NCBI GenBank assembly: GCA_900548905.1
Contig: URMK01000021.1
Coordinates: forward strand, 1 to 64,000
Direction of reading: 5' to 3'
Source of the DNA: an uncultured Lachnospiraceae bacterium
GTDB taxonomy: Bacteria; Bacillota; Clostridia; Lachnospirales; Lachnospiraceae
DNA length: 64,000 nt
The stretch's first letter is position 1, and each line of letters starts with the position of its first letter. The notes beneath the pieces were generated by a model. The model did not search any database. It was not told the origin of the DNA and worked only from the letters and a program-made list of their open reading frames with translations. Made by a program: the position numbers and the translations under genes. Shown piece after piece: positions 9,201 to 18,716 of the stretch.

Positions 9201-10115
9201 ATGGATGTAATCAATAGAATGTCTGAAATTATCGGTCTTGAACCAATTACAGATAAAATTAATTATGTCTGCCATTCCGTTATTGATTGTGATACATACA
9301 CAAGAAATAAAATAGAATATGTAGTTCATGGCCGAAACATCCCTGCCTTTCTGCTTGTCCCCAAAGGCCATGGACCCTTTCCAGCCGTTTTGGTTAATCA
9401 TCAGCACCATAGTCAACGAAACTGGGGCAAAAGTGAAGTTTGCGGATTAGTTGGTAATCCGTTACAGGCTTTTGGAAGTAAACTTGCTTGTGCAGGATTT
9501 GTGGTAATTGCTCCCGATGCAATATGTTTTGAGGAACGAAGGGTAAACGCATCCGGTACGGAAGAAAACCATAAAGAAGATGAATGGAATCATTTCCTTG
9601 CGCTATGCCATGGTATTTTAACAGGTGAAACACTGGCGAAGATTGCTATAGAAGATGCCATAGGTGCAATTAGTGTTCTTAATGGTTCGGATATTGTAGA
9701 TAAATTGAAAATCGGCTGCTTAGGTCATTCCTACGGAGGAAACACGACATTTTTCGCTGCCGCTTTTGACCAAAGAATAAAATATGCTGTGTCAAGCGGA
9801 AGTGTTGTCAGCTATAAATATCGTATGGATAACTTAACAGGCATAGAAATGTCCAGTATTATCCCTGGATTTCTCAAAGAATTTGAAATTGCAGATGTAA
9901 TAAAAGAAATAGCACCGAGACATTTCCTGATTATTTGTTCCGATGATGATAAGTATTCAAAAGATGCACCACAAATCTTTGAGACGGTAAAAAAGCACTA
10001 TACATCAAAAAATGCAGAACATAACCTGCAGATAAAGCAATATAAAGGCAGTCATCAGTTGACACAGGAACGCGTTGACTATATCTTAAATTGGATAATC
10101 GGCTTTGCTAAATGA
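9201..10115 (+). CDS. Alpha/beta hydrolase, dienelactone hydrolase/acetyl-esterase type
   Basis: The protein has an alpha/beta hydrolase fold. A possible oxyanion-loop region is VNHQHHSQRNWGKSEV, the nucleophile elbow is GHSYGGN, the acid is in IICSDDDKYS and the base is His in KGSHQLT near the C-terminus. The active site appears complete, so it is probably a functional esterase or peptidase of unknown substrate. The start is uncertain: the frame is open from 9051, but GGAAGG before the ATGs at 9192 and 9201 favours a later start. It replaces the missing right half of the CRISPR locus, which suggests it arrived with the deletion. Confidence 0.7.
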   Translation: MDVINRMSEIIGLEPITDKINYVCHSVIDCDTYTRNKIEYVVHGRNIPAFLLVPKGHGPFPAVLVNHQHHSQRNWGKSEVCGLVGNPLQAFGSKLACAGFVVIAPDAICFEERRVNASGTEENHKEDEWNHFLALCHGILTGETLAKIAIEDAIGAISVLNGSDIVDKLKIGCLGHSYGGNTTFFAAAFDQRIKYAVSSGSVVSYKYRMDNLTGIEMSSIIPGFLKEFEIADVIKEIAPRHFLIICSDDDKYSKDAPQIFETVKKHYTSKNAEHNLQIKQYKGSHQLTQERVDYILNWIIGFAK

Positions 10116-10160
10116 CTTGTATGCATAAATCCAATTGCCGTAATCAGGAGGATACGTAAT

Positions 10161-10793
10161 ATGATTGATGCACATGTTCATTTAGAAAAAGGGGAATATT
10201 GTATCGAATGGATTAACGAATTCATTTCCTATGCAGTATCCCGAAATATTGATGAAATTTATTTTCTTGAACATACTCACATTTTTAAAGAATGCCGGAG
10301 TTTATATGATGAAATGTCCCAATATAATGCGTACCAAAATCAATGGTATAAGAAAAAACTAAAAATGTCACGGCCGCTGAAAGACTATACAGATTTCATC
10401 GAACGAATGAAGAATAATCATTATCCGGTTAAAGTGAAGTTTGGGTTGGAGGTATGCTATTCCCCCGGGCACGAGGCGGATATAGAAAGGCTGAAAAAAG
10501 CATATCCCATAGAAGATTATATGGAAGAATACGAAAAAATTGCTGATGTGTTAAAGAAAAACAATATGTATATTGAAGAAAGCAGCGGATTGGCAATCAA
10601 TTATGGGGATATGGAATTAGGAATGAATAAACGGATGCTGGAAGCAATGAAGAACAAAAAAGTCAAAATCGTTACCGCATCAGATGCCCATATTCCTCAA
10701 AATGTTGGTAAGCTGATACCGGAAATGTATGATTATCTCACTAAGGAAAAGCGTATTCTCCATTTAAACCAAAATATGGATGGATTCTTTTGA
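10161..10793 (+). CDS. PHP-domain phosphoesterase, HisJ-like (histidinol-phosphatase family), shortened
   Basis: The 210-aa protein starts with the PHP metal motif DAHVHLEKG and continues with FLEHTHIFKE, KFGLEVCYSPG and a C-terminal ASDAHIP metal site. Classical HisJ proteins have about 265 residues. Here the stretch between the Glu-containing strand and the last third, which usually carries another His-bearing motif (GSVHF), is missing, so one metal ligand may be lost. An AGGAGG ribosome binding site precedes the ATG. No other his genes are nearby. Confidence 0.7.
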   Translation: MIDAHVHLEKGEYCIEWINEFISYAVSRNIDEIYFLEHTHIFKECRSLYDEMSQYNAYQNQWYKKKLKMSRPLKDYTDFIERMKNNHYPVKVKFGLEVCYSPGHEADIERLKKAYPIEDYMEEYEKIADVLKKNNMYIEESSGLAINYGDMELGMNKRMLEAMKNKKVKIVTASDAHIPQNVGKLIPEMYDYLTKEKRILHLNQNMDGFF

Positions 10794-10875
10794 GTCGCAT
10801 GATACAATAAACTTGTTGTTGTAAGGTTATTGCTGATATGGTGTTAGGATAGCAGAATATAACAGGAGAAAAGGA

Positions 10876-11913
10876 ATGGCAAATTTACAAGTGAAGAAAG
10901 AGATATTAGAGATAGTGGATAATCAGTTAAAAGCAAATGATCCCCCTTGCACGAAAGCAGTTTATGAAAGATTGCTTGAGGCCGGATGTTCTAATAGAGA
11001 GGCAAAGGAAAAAATCGGCACTGTAGTCTTAACGGAAATTTATGATATCCTAAAGGAGGGAAAATCATTTTCTGAGGAAAAATATGAAAAAAGTCTGAAA
11101 GAAATGCTTCAGCAAAGCCTTGATTTTGAAGAGGATGGTTCTCTTAATGCAGAATGGGATGAGTGGGATGAGCTTGTTCAAAAGGGATATGAATGTATAG
11201 GGAAGCAGAAAACAGAGGAGGGATTGGGATATTGGGAAGAGGCCTGGTTAAAATTTCAGTCTGTTATGGAACAGCAGGCAGAAGTGCTTCCGCTTATTGA
11301 ATTGATGGAAGAACTGGATTATAGTTACTCAATAGATGGATGGTTACAGGATTATGAAATGGAACTTGGTAATGCCGGAAAAAATGAGGAAAGAATTGCT
11401 TTTTGCCGGAAAGTATTAGAAATATTCGATTGGAAGGCGGAGGATGACAGCTGCTTTCAGTGTGGGGTGGCAGATTCCCTTTTTGCAATGGGAAAGAAAG
11501 AGGAAGCCTGTAGCTATTATGAAAAATGGCTGACTGAGGATCCCCGGAACAGTAATGGGATAGCTGGATTCAGTTGGCTCCTTTTGGAAAACGGGGAAGC
11601 AGAAAGGGCATATGAATTAGTAAGAAAAGCAACATGGGGTATCTCCTGCAACATAGATAATTTGATTCTCTTTATGCGGGCAAAACAATTGGCGGAATAT
11701 GTTGGAAAACAGGATGAGAGTGAATGGTATCAGCAGCAGCAGGATAAGTTTGAGGAATCCTTTCGAAATTGGGAATGGGGTGAGGAGGATATTTTTGATG
11801 AATTTACAGCGCCCAAACAGATACCTGTTGTAAAGCCGCTAAAGATATATCCGAACGATCCATGTCCGTGCGGAAGTGGAAAAAAATACAAGAAATGCTG
11901 CGGAAAAAAATAA
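10876..11913 (+). CDS. SEC-C motif protein with TPR-like helices
   Basis: The 345-aa acidic protein is mostly helical, with TPR-like stretches (YEKWLTEDPRNSNGIAGF) and ends in a canonical SEC-C zinc motif, NDPCPCGSGKKYKKCCGKK. SEC-C motifs bind Zn and are found on SecA and on many uncharacterised proteins. The ribosome binding site AGGAGAAAAGG precedes the ATG. The broken gene downstream shares its AT-rich composition. The cellular role is unknown. Confidence 0.75.
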   Translation: MANLQVKKEILEIVDNQLKANDPPCTKAVYERLLEAGCSNREAKEKIGTVVLTEIYDILKEGKSFSEEKYEKSLKEMLQQSLDFEEDGSLNAEWDEWDELVQKGYECIGKQKTEEGLGYWEEAWLKFQSVMEQQAEVLPLIELMEELDYSYSIDGWLQDYEMELGNAGKNEERIAFCRKVLEIFDWKAEDDSCFQCGVADSLFAMGKKEEACSYYEKWLTEDPRNSNGIAGFSWLLLENGEAERAYELVRKATWGISCNIDNLILFMRAKQLAEYVGKQDESEWYQQQQDKFEESFRNWEWGEEDIFDEFTAPKQIPVVKPLKIYPNDPCPCGSGKKYKKCCGKK

Positions 11914-11946
11914 TTACAATAAGAAGAAAGCGGATGGTGAGGGTTA

Positions 11947-13377
11947 ATGAATTTATCAAAGTTTTTAAACTCAGTGGATACTTTATCCCAGTTGATGGAT
12001 AGGGAACAGCTTACAGCATTTATTCATGAAATTGCCAGAGCGCTTCCGTAAACAAATCGTACTGATTTTCTGAAAAGACAAAAAAACAGTACAGATTCTG
12101 CGGGAAAAGAAAAGGATTATAAGGAAACAGATAAGAGCAGGTACATAGAAATAAAAAGAAAGCTTGAAAAGATAGAAGAATGGGAAATGTGTTTATGCAG
12201 TACTCTTAACGAAGAATATGATGATTGGTATAATAGTGATGCGGAGAGTATCAGGATTATTCGGAGGAACCTCTTACAATTGAGGAACTGGAGGATTATA
12301 ATCTTGCGAAGATTAATTATAAGGATCTGGCAGTAGAGGCCTTGTATCTTACGTATTCTATAAACCCGCTGGATGGAAGAGCGCAAGCCTTGTATAGCAT
12401 GATTCAAGAAGCAGAAATAAGTGAGATTTCTTTGGAAATGATTATGCAGTGTGGAGAAGAACTTACAGAGTTTAACGAATTCCTTCCAAAGTGGATTGCA
12501 TACCTTGGAAATCAAAATTCTCATATAGCCCTGAAACTGTTGAATGAGGCGATGGAACTTTCAGGCGATGCATAGTGTTTGTTGACGAGTGCGAGAGCTT
12601 ACAAGGAGCGGCATCCCGGACTATACGAAAAATATATCAGGGAAAATCAGAATAAATTAAGTTATGAAAATTTGTTGTTAGTGGGTAAAGAAGCATTGGA
12701 AAGAATCGTTCCTAAGTATTTGGTCAGAAGTCGTATAGCATTACTCCTTGCAAATATGGTAATAAGAAAAAGCGGAAAAGTAACGACAGAAGTGGAGCAA
12801 TACTGGATGGAGACATTTCGTTCCGATTCATGTACGGTTCATTTCCTGCGCATGATGATGGAATGCCGGTATTTTTATAAATGGCAAAAAAAACTACAAG
12901 AAATCAATCATGGTTTTCTTATTAAAAACAAGAATGGAAATTCATATGCTTATGACAGAGCTTCTGATTTAAGGGAGAATGAGTCGAATCTGGAGAATAT
13001 TTATCTGACTGCAATCTTATATGAAAAATGGGCTATCTGCATTTTTGCTGCTTCTCCTGAATTCTGAATTGCTTCTGCAGGGGGAAGGGAAATGTTTTGT
13101 CCAATCGAAACGGCGGCATCCATTGTCTGAAACGGAGCAGGATAGCTATTTGAAATGGGTTGAGCAGCTTGTAAGAAAAAGAGTGGATGGTATTATGGAA
13201 GGTAATTATAGAAAGTATGATCATGAATGTGCAGGATATATTGCAGCATTAGGTGAAGTGATGGAGTCCAGAGGCATCTTGAAGGGAAAGCAAAGATTGA
13301 TGCTCGGGTATAAACAGGACTATTCCAGAAGAAGGGCATTTCATGAAGCATTAAGGAATTTTGGTATGAGGGATTAA
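11947..13377 (+). pseudogene. Degraded gene of about 475 codons, family unknown
   Basis: Pieces of one long gene can be followed across three frames. An N-terminal piece (11947-12051) stops at TAA and continues in frame; a frameshift near 12240 leads to the segment containing PLTIEELEDYNLAKINYKDL; an in-frame TAG lies at 12573-12575; and a further shift near 13050 leads to the final part ending GMRD. The final part has features of an SWIM/DUF-type helical protein, but I do not recognise the family. Four separate lesions show that the gene is dead. It ends directly before argJ. Confidence 0.7.
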
Positions 13378-13378
13378 C

Positions 13379-14623
13379 ATGAATAAAGAATATGATGGAT
13401 ACCGGTATGTAGAAGGCGGCGTATGCGCCGCAATAGGGTTTTCCGCTAATGGTCTGAACTGCGGTTTGAATCCTGACAAGTCCAAAAATGATTTGGGAAT
13501 GATCTATAGTGAAAGGTTGTGTACGGCTACTGCAGTATATACGCAAAATAAGGTAAAGGGCGCCCCTGTCCTTGTGACAAAGCGGCATCTGGAGGCCAGT
13601 GGCGGTACTGCAAAGGCGGTTATCGTCAATTCGAAGAATGCGAATACCTGTAACGCAGATGGCGTGGATATTGCAGAGGAAATCTGCGGACTTGCGGCAA
13701 ACGCTCTTGGGATTCATGCCCGGGAAGTGATAATTGCATCTACCGGCGTTATAGGACAGCCTATGTCTGTGAAGCCGTTTGCGGAGCATATGCAGGAGCT
13801 GGCGGCAGGTTTATCCAAAGATGGGCATAGAGAAGCAGCCACGGCCATTATGACGACAGATACGGTCAGAAAAGAAGCGGCTGTAGAATTTAAGATTGCA
13901 GACAGGGTATGCCGTCTGGGAGGTATGGCAAAAGGAAGCGGTATGATACATCCCAATATGGCAACCACCTTGAATTTTATAACAACGGATGTGTCAATAA
14001 GCGCAGAAATGCTGCAGAACGCATTAAAAGATATCGTGAAAACAACCTATAACTGTTTAAGTATTGATGGGGATACCTCCACCAATGATATGGTGAGTGT
14101 TATGGCGAACGGCGAGGCCGGAAATCCGGAGATTACCGCAGATGGGACTGCATACCAAAGCTTCCGTCTGGCATTGTTTATTGTTATGTCGGAGCTGACA
14201 AAAATGCTGGCGGCAGATGGTGAAGGCGCCTCCAAGTTCCTGGAGTGCATCTGCTCAGGAGCACCTGATCAGCGGACTGCCGTAATGGTAGCCAAAAGTG
14301 TAATTCAATCTTCTTTAGTAAAATGCCTGATGTTTGGCGGAGATGCAAACTGGGGACGGATTATGTGTGCAATTGGTTATGCAGATGCAGAATTTGATAT
14401 GAACAGAGTGGATGTGGATGTATCCTCTGACGCAGGCACCATAAAAGTATGCAGAGGGAATTCCGTAATCCTGCCATTTTCTGAAGAAAAAGCAGCCATG
14501 ATACTGGGAGAAAAAGAGATTACAATTGCTGTTAATCTGAATCAGGGAGAAGCCGAGGCGAAAGCATGGGGCTGTGATCTGACCTATGATTATGTGAAAA
14601 TAAATGGGGATTACCGTTCCTGA
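13379..14623 (+). CDS. argJ: Bifunctional glutamate N-acetyltransferase / ornithine acetyltransferase
   Basis: The 414-aa enzyme transfers acetyl from N-acetylornithine to glutamate in arginine synthesis. Diagnostic motifs are VNSKNANTCNADG, the self-cleavage site KGSGMIHPNMATTLNF, whose Thr becomes the N-terminal nucleophile of the beta chain, and the CLSIDGDTSTNDM segment. Length fits the family. No argC, argB or argD lies beside it, which is unusual because argJ normally sits in an arginine operon. GAGGGATTAAC precedes the ATG and overlaps the end of the dead gene. Confidence 0.93.
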   Translation: MNKEYDGYRYVEGGVCAAIGFSANGLNCGLNPDKSKNDLGMIYSERLCTATAVYTQNKVKGAPVLVTKRHLEASGGTAKAVIVNSKNANTCNADGVDIAEEICGLAANALGIHAREVIIASTGVIGQPMSVKPFAEHMQELAAGLSKDGHREAATAIMTTDTVRKEAAVEFKIADRVCRLGGMAKGSGMIHPNMATTLNFITTDVSISAEMLQNALKDIVKTTYNCLSIDGDTSTNDMVSVMANGEAGNPEITADGTAYQSFRLALFIVMSELTKMLAADGEGASKFLECICSGAPDQRTAVMVAKSVIQSSLVKCLMFGGDANWGRIMCAIGYADAEFDMNRVDVDVSSDAGTIKVCRGNSVILPFSEEKAAMILGEKEITIAVNLNQGEAEAKAWGCDLTYDYVKINGDYRS

Positions 14624-14679
14624 CGTACCTTATTGGGAAGCTCAGATTCTGTTTAATTACAATAAAGGAGATCCATAAC

Positions 14680-15693
14680 ATGCATCCTCTTATGAAACCG
14701 CAAAAACTGCGTCCGGGAGATACCATAGCAACAATATCCTTATCAGGAGGACGGGCCGGCGATCCTGACATGATAGAACGATATACCTTTGGAAAACAGC
14801 AGCTGAAAGAACATTTCGGTTTGCATGTTGTGGAAACGCCCAATTCCCTGAAAGGGAAAGCGTATTTGTATAACAATCCCCGGTGCAGGGCGGAGGATTT
14901 GAATTGGGCGCTGACGAATCCACGGATAAAAGGAATCTTCGTGAATTCGGGGGGAGATGACGGTGCACGACTGCTGCCGTATCTTGATGTTAATCGGATC
15001 AGAAGCAATCCTAAGATCCTGCTTGGCTATTCCGATGTATCCGTGTTTCATATGATGTTTACCTATGCAGGGGTCTCTTCCTTTTATGGGGCAAACGTGC
15101 TTTCATCAATAGCGCAGCCGGATGGCCTTGATACTTATACGGAAAGGTGGATCCGGAAGGTTCTCTTTTCCGGATCCTGCATCGGAGAAGTGGAGCCTGA
15201 AAATAAACGGGCTGAAATCCAGTGGGATAAAACAAAAAAGTCCGAATGGGTCACGAATACCGGCTATGAGCTTCTGCAGGGGAAAGGCAGGGTAACAGGC
15301 CGTTTGCTGGGGGGCTGCTGTGGTTCTATGCAGCAGATCATGGGGACGGAGATATTTCCGGATAAAGAGCTATGGAAAGATAGTATTTTGTTTATGGATA
15401 TCGGTACCCCTTATGGGGTGGAGACGGCAACGCTTCATCAGCTGAGGGCTTTTGCCGCAGCAGGGATATTCAAGTATGCAAGAGGATTACTCTGCACGGG
15501 AATGAATGACAGTGATAAGGATATATTGATAAAAGTAATACGGTATGAGGAAGGTTTAACAGATCTCCCGGTTTTGTATAATCTTGCTATTGGCCACAGA
15601 ATCCCTATGACGGTTATACCGACAGGAGCCTTGGCTGAAATTGACTGTGATCATACTACTTTTTCCATATTGGAAGCAGGCGTAAAAGAATAA
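14680..15693 (+). CDS. LD-carboxypeptidase / MccF-like S66 peptidase
   Basis: The 337-aa protein belongs to peptidase family S66. The N-terminal part has LRPGDTIATISLSGG, the nucleophile region ILLGYSDVSVFHMMF with its Ser, and GRVTGRLLGGCCGSM; the C-terminal His is in NLAIGHRIPM. Members cleave LD-peptide bonds of muropeptides or hydrolyse microcin C-type nucleotide peptides. AAAGGAGATCC precedes the ATG. The residues needed for catalysis appear intact. Confidence 0.85.
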   Translation: MHPLMKPQKLRPGDTIATISLSGGRAGDPDMIERYTFGKQQLKEHFGLHVVETPNSLKGKAYLYNNPRCRAEDLNWALTNPRIKGIFVNSGGDDGARLLPYLDVNRIRSNPKILLGYSDVSVFHMMFTYAGVSSFYGANVLSSIAQPDGLDTYTERWIRKVLFSGSCIGEVEPENKRAEIQWDKTKKSEWVTNTGYELLQGKGRVTGRLLGGCCGSMQQIMGTEIFPDKELWKDSILFMDIGTPYGVETATLHQLRAFAAAGIFKYARGLLCTGMNDSDKDILIKVIRYEEGLTDLPVLYNLAIGHRIPMTVIPTGALAEIDCDHTTFSILEAGVKE

Positions 15694-15707
15694 TTTTAAC
15701 GCCTGCT
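15675..15707 (+). terminator. Hairpin terminator at the end of the S66 peptidase gene
   Basis: AGCAGGCGT (15675-15683) pairs with ACGCCTGCT (15699-15707); the loop itself is self-complementary (AAAAG...TTTT). The stem overlaps the stop codon. Only a weak T-rich tract follows, so efficiency is uncertain. Confidence 0.55.
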
Positions 15708-15814
15708 GCTATTATTCATTTATAGAAACAGGGGGTTCTGATAATAAGCGTGGGTTTAAAGCGGCTTGTACCTGGGAGAACAGGAAAAACAGGGAAGATA
15801 ATAAGGGGGTAGAC

Positions 15815-17755
15815 ATGGTTTATGACGATTTACTGGATAACATTGCGGAACAGCTTTCGGCAGCAGGGCATACGGAGCTGCTGGAGAAAATAAGAAATCC
15901 GGAGGTGTGTATCCATTTGGCTTTATGCAGGGAACCCTATATTCAGTACATGATTAGCGGTAAGAAAACAATCGAATCCAGAATAACGAAGAATAAATGT
16001 ATGCCCTACGGAAAAGTGGAGAAGGGGGATCTGGTTATTCTGAAGCAGACATCGGGACCGGTGCTTGCGGTTTTTTCCGTAGCTGAGGTGAACAGCTTTG
16101 ATACCCGGTATATCAGCCTGCCGGAAATAAGAGATACCTATCAGAAGCAATTGTGTATCCATGATGACTGGTGGGAAAATAAAAAGGATGCCCGTTATGC
16201 TGCTTTGATCGGGATCAGGGAAATTGCCGCTCTGCAGCCAATCCGGCTTGCTCTGAAAAAAAACATGCAATCGTGGATCATACTGAGAGAGCGGGGGAAG
16301 AAACCAGGGGTACCGCTGAATATAGCGGAGGAAGCAGCTTCTTTCTATCCATATGCAGGAATTGATCAGCTTCAGGAGGCATTCAAAACGGGAAAATTGA
16401 CGGTAAAAGAACTTGTATTGCTTTACCTTAATCGGATAGCAAAGTTTGACTGCGGTGACAATGGCTTGAATGCTGTTTTGGAAATCAATCCGGATGCGCT
16501 GTTTTTGGCGGAGGCTTTGGACAGAAAGCTGGCGGGCGGAGAGCGGACAGGCGCCTTATTCGGCATACCGGTTTTGATTAAGGACAACATCAATACGGCT
16601 GACAGAATGCATACGCGTGCAGGTTCCTTTGCACTGAAGGACAATTATGCTCCTTCCGATGCGTCAATTGTCAAAAAGCTGCGTGAAGCCGATGCTGTAT
16701 TGCTGGGTAAGGCAAATATGACGGAGTTTGCCAATTTTATGACCGATGGGGAAATGCCGGACGGTTACAGTGCCTGCGGCGGTCAGGTGATAAATCCCTA
16801 TGTGCGGGATAAAACGCCCGGCGGTTCCAGTTCAGGCTCCGCTGTGGCGGTTGCGGCCGGGTTCTGTACGGCGGCAATCGGTACGGAAACCTGCGGCTCC
16901 ATCGTTTCCCCGTCGGGCCAAAACGGAATTGTCGGGATAAAACCAACAATGGGGCTGGTCGGCCGAAGCGGGATTATTCCTATTTCCAGTACGCTGGATA
17001 CAGCAGGACCTATGGCAAGAACGGTCCGGGACGCCGCGATAGTTCTGGAGGTGATATCCGGTGAGGATCCGGAGGACCCGGCAACCTTTCAGCAGCCGAC
17101 GCCGGCATGTGCGGACGCAGCGGCGGAGAGCAGTCTGACGGGTCTGAAGATAGGAATTTACCGGCCGGAAACAACAGCCTGTCAGGAAATGCATAAAGCA
17201 CGTTTTGCGTTCCTATGTAAGAAAATGAGGGAGGAGGGCGCAATTCTTACGGATAACCTGGAATTCCATGAGGATTTTAATGTATGGCATATAACGAAAT
17301 ACGAGTTCAAATCGGCCATGAATTACTATCTTTCCAAATGTCATGCGGACACCAATATAAGAACACTGTCGGATATCATAGCCTGCCATGAGGCGTACCC
17401 GGATATTGCATTACGATATGGACAGAGAAATCTGACGGAAATAGAAGCGCATACCGGAGGAAATCTGACGGAGCCGGAATATCTGCGTATGCTGATCAGG
17501 CGGGATGAGGTGATACAAAGCTTTGATGCGTTATTTGCAAAATATGACATTGATATTATAATGTGCGAAACTTATAACAATACCATTGCCCCGTTCACGG
17601 GATTCCCCAGCTTAATTCTTCCTATCGGGCAGAGAGAGGATAAGCTTCCTATAGACTGTTATTTTATGGCGAGGCGGTTTCAGGAAAAAACATTGATTAA
17701 GGCGGCAGCCGCGATAGAAAAGCTCCTCGGGGTAACATTACGTCCTGTGCTTTAA
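15815..17755 (+). CDS. ASCH-domain / amidase-signature fusion protein
   Basis: The 646-aa protein joins two domains. Residues about 30-155 form an ASCH (PUA-like) domain, with YMISGKKTIESRI and GDLVILKQTSGPVLAVFSVAEV. Residues about 165-646 are an amidase-signature enzyme with the catalytic Lys in GIPVLIKDNINTADRM, the Ser-rich loop TPGGSSSGSAVAVAAGFC and the nucleophile region GTETCGSIVSPSG. It would hydrolyse an amide, perhaps on a ligand bound by the ASCH domain; ASCH proteins are linked to RNA or modified nucleosides. I know stand-alone examples of both, but this fusion seems uncommon. Confidence 0.85.
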   Translation: MVYDDLLDNIAEQLSAAGHTELLEKIRNPEVCIHLALCREPYIQYMISGKKTIESRITKNKCMPYGKVEKGDLVILKQTSGPVLAVFSVAEVNSFDTRYISLPEIRDTYQKQLCIHDDWWENKKDARYAALIGIREIAALQPIRLALKKNMQSWIILRERGKKPGVPLNIAEEAASFYPYAGIDQLQEAFKTGKLTVKELVLLYLNRIAKFDCGDNGLNAVLEINPDALFLAEALDRKLAGGERTGALFGIPVLIKDNINTADRMHTRAGSFALKDNYAPSDASIVKKLREADAVLLGKANMTEFANFMTDGEMPDGYSACGGQVINPYVRDKTPGGSSSGSAVAVAAGFCTAAIGTETCGSIVSPSGQNGIVGIKPTMGLVGRSGIIPISSTLDTAGPMARTVRDAAIVLEVISGEDPEDPATFQQPTPACADAAAESSLTGLKIGIYRPETTACQEMHKARFAFLCKKMREEGAILTDNLEFHEDFNVWHITKYEFKSAMNYYLSKCHADTNIRTLSDIIACHEAYPDIALRYGQRNLTEIEAHTGGNLTEPEYLRMLIRRDEVIQSFDALFAKYDIDIIMCETYNNTIAPFTGFPSLILPIGQREDKLPIDCYFMARRFQEKTLIKAAAAIEKLLGVTLRPVL

Positions 17756-17789
17756 GGCAGATGTGGTAACTTGAAAGAGTATAGTATAT

Positions 17790-17846
17790 TGTAAGGTTGA
17801 CATGACAGAAAAATACGGATATACTAAATGTAAAGTTTACCTTACA
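17790..17846 (+). promoter_or_regulatory. Promoter and operator of the XRE regulator/def genes
   Basis: TTGACA (17797-17802) and TATACT (17820-17825) are spaced by 17 bp. The promoter is bracketed by a perfect inverted repeat TGTAAGGT (17790-17797) / ACCTTACA (17839-17846), and a small palindrome GTAAAGTTTAC (17830-17840) lies at the start point. It probably is the autoregulatory site of the downstream XRE protein. Confidence 0.75.
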
Positions 17847-17946
17847 CAGGGGCCTTACATATGGGCAGGAACAAGTGTGAAAGTTTCTTTTATACTACTT
17901 ATTGTTGCAGTATCACGGGTTTACCCGCGATATGCGGAGGATAGAA

Positions 17947-18207
17947 ATGAAAAACAGGATAAGGCAGCTGCGGGAAGAAAAAGGATTAACCCAGGAGCAG
18001 TTAGGAGAGATGGTAGGGACTTCCAGGCAGGCCATTAACGCAATAGAAACGGAAAAGTCCGAACCGTCCATCTGGCTTGCCCATGACATTTCCCAGGCTT
18101 TTGGATGTACTATCGAAGAAGTTTTTTTATTTGGAGAAAGTCCCAGAAAATCAAGGGCGGACAGCAGCAGGAGGGATAATCATGGCAATCAGGCAGCTTC
18201 GATATAA
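17947..18207 (+). CDS. XRE-family transcriptional regulator
   Basis: The 86-aa protein is an HTH_3/Cro-type regulator: IRQLREEKGLTQEQLGEMVGTSRQAINAIE covers the helix-turn-helix. Short regulators ending soon after FGCTIEEVFLF are common in Firmicutes. The ATG at 17947 follows GCGGAGGATAGAA. Its 3' end overlaps the start of the deformylase gene by 26 nt, so both are co-transcribed from the consensus promoter at 17797. Confidence 0.85.
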   Translation: MKNRIRQLREEKGLTQEQLGEMVGTSRQAINAIETEKSEPSIWLAHDISQAFGCTIEEVFLFGESPRKSRADSSRRDNHGNQAASI

Positions 18208-18685
18208 CCAGGATCCGATTTTGCGGAAACGGTGTAAAGAGGTAAAGGAAGTGAATGACAGAATCAGGCTTTTGCTGGATGATATGCTGGATACCCTGCA
18301 TCATACAGAAAACGCGGCGGCCCTGGCCGCCAATCAGGTCGGTATTGTAAAACGGCTGGTGGTCATCGATTATTGCGACCGCCTGCTGAAACTGGTAAAC
18401 CCGCAGATAATCGAAAGCAGCGGTATCCAGGAATGCATGGAAGGCTGTCTCAGTTTTCCGGGCCGTTTCGTGAAAACCATCCGGCCTCAGCGGGTCATTG
18501 TCCGTGCCCTGAACGAGTATGGAGAAGAAATCCGGATATCCGGAGAAAACGAAATGGCAAAATGTTTATGCCATGAAATCGGACATCTGGATGGTGAGAT
18601 TTTTCTTGATAAGGCCATTGAGGAAGATGAAAATGAGGGAAGCCGCCCCCCTGTATCTGGGAAAGCTTCCGGTAATGGAGTATGA
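18182..18685 (+). CDS. def: Peptide deformylase
   Basis: The 167-aa enzyme removes the formyl group from nascent proteins. All three motifs are visible: ALAANQVG (usually GXGXAAXQ), EGCLSFPG with the metal Cys, and CHEIGHLDG with the two metal His and the catalytic Glu. The last motif has Gly where HEIDH is usual and the first is imperfect, so it may be a secondary deformylase. Start at 18182 follows AGGAGGGATAATC and overlaps the XRE gene. Confidence 0.88.
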   Translation: MAIRQLRYNQDPILRKRCKEVKEVNDRIRLLLDDMLDTLHHTENAAALAANQVGIVKRLVVIDYCDRLLKLVNPQIIESSGIQECMEGCLSFPGRFVKTIRPQRVIVRALNEYGEEIRISGENEMAKCLCHEIGHLDGEIFLDKAIEEDENEGSRPPVSGKASGNGV

Positions 18686-18716
18686 GGAAGGATGCAGCCG
18701 ATAAGGGGGATGGCGG

